From Pseudanabaena sp. SR411 (GTDB lineage: Bacteria > Cyanobacteriota > Cyanobacteriia > Pseudanabaenales > Pseudanabaenaceae), in NCBI RefSeq assembly GCF_002251945.1, contig NZ_NDHW01000107.1, positions 1 to 35,292 on the forward strand: DNA of 35,292 bases, in the 5' to 3' direction. The notes under the pieces were generated by a model, which was not told the DNA's origin, ran no database searches, and saw only the letters and a list, made by a program, of their open reading frames with translations. Positions within the stretch are counted from its first letter, which is position 1; every line of letters begins with the position of its first letter. Below are positions 35,078 through 35,292 of the stretch, piece after piece. A program made the translations under genes and the position numbers.

Positions 35078-35170
35078 TATAGCAATCCTAAATGAGTTGT
35101 GTGGAAGCGCACCCCGAAGGGGTGCGCTTCCACAAACCCAAAAATCTACAAATGATTTAGGTCTGCTATA
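35078..35170. mobile_element. TA-bounded palindromic element
   Basis: 93 bp with terminal inverted repeats TATAGCAATCCTAAAT and ATTTAGGTCTGCTATA (16 bp, two mismatches), centred near a perfect 15-bp hairpin (35101-35115 with 35119-35133), loop GAA closed by CCCC/GGGG. A CAAACCCAAAA stretch follows the hairpin, as in the other family members. It seems to have inserted into the MITE on its left. Confidence 0.75.
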
Positions 35171-35208
35171 GGTTCTAATGTCTATTTTCAGACTGGGAAG
35201 AGAGTGAT

Positions 35209-35292
35209 TTAGAACAGATCTAAGTCAGTCACTGCACCTTTGCTGCTAGTCGAAACAAGCTTGGCATATTTTGCTAAAACCCCTTTAGTGTA
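35209..35292 (-). CDS. ilvD: Dihydroxy-acid dehydratase, C-terminal end (partial)
   Basis: Only the last 27 residues and the stop are in the window; the gene continues past the right edge. The sequence YTKGVLAKYAKLVSTSSKGA, ending VTDLDLF, matches the C-terminus of IlvD, the Fe-S dehydratase of valine and isoleucine synthesis that makes 2-keto acids from dihydroxy acids. The tail is the conserved A-K-Y-A-x-L-V-x-x-x-S-x-G-A-V-T-D. Assignment rests on this stretch only, but it is distinctive. It is transcribed towards the element-rich gap upstream of the cyclo-ligase gene. Confidence 0.9.
   Translation of the reverse strand, partial: YTKGVLAKYAKLVSTSSKGAVTDLDLF

Overview
The window looks like chromosomal DNA of a filamentous cyanobacterium, probably Pseudanabaena-like. 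The evidence is the very frequent HIP1 octamer (GCGATCGC), a cyanobacterial Mg-type HemB, cyanobacteria-typical proteins (DUF3177, DUF1995, a Tll0287-like haem sensor, pentapeptide repeats, Uma2) and families of small palindromic repeats. The genus is inference. I saw no rRNA, tRNA, CRISPR array, phage module or intact transposase.

Layout. 1-6887: a possible 35-residue zinc-knuckle protein and acs (+), then on the minus strand a secreted TPR protein, a pentapeptide-repeat protein close behind hemB, and purB. 7241-9661: a tightly overlapping plus-strand set (radical SAM, methyltransferase, HNH nuclease), converging on a Ca2+/H+ antiporter. 10949-12810: cobalamin adenosyltransferase and a Gfo/Idh/MocA oxidoreductase. 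12883-17453: ruvA with an overlapping coiled-coil protein, NAD kinase, and two small membrane proteins. 17634-20145: two adjacent FHA-domain genes, the second fused to a flavoprotein-like domain. 20584-28905: a Na+/H+ antiporter, an RCK/TrkA-type protein, a REC-GGDEF-EAL response regulator and a 1362-residue hybrid histidine kinase, the last two as a likely signalling operon. 29137-32602: DUF1995, Uma2, and groES-groEL under a perfect CIRCE operator. 33124-35292: a haem-binding HAMP protein, 5-formyl-THF cyclo-ligase and the 3' end of ilvD.

The most unusual content is between the genes. About twenty perfect or near-perfect hairpins (stems 12-31 bp) share one design: a three-base loop, most often GAA or its complement, closed by GC...GC. 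Many stems include the stop codon or last codons of the adjacent gene, one encloses the Shine-Dalgarno of the RCK gene, and one lies between divergent genes. Two copies of a TA-bounded element (32823-32939 and 34149-34264) have similar outer arms but different inner stems, each still self-complementary. Upstream of the purB stop the terminator plus gene end seems to have been copied three times, decaying with distance from the gene. These point to an active palindrome-making or palindrome-maintaining process. Several MITE-like elements, one with a 6-bp target duplication, fill the remaining gaps.
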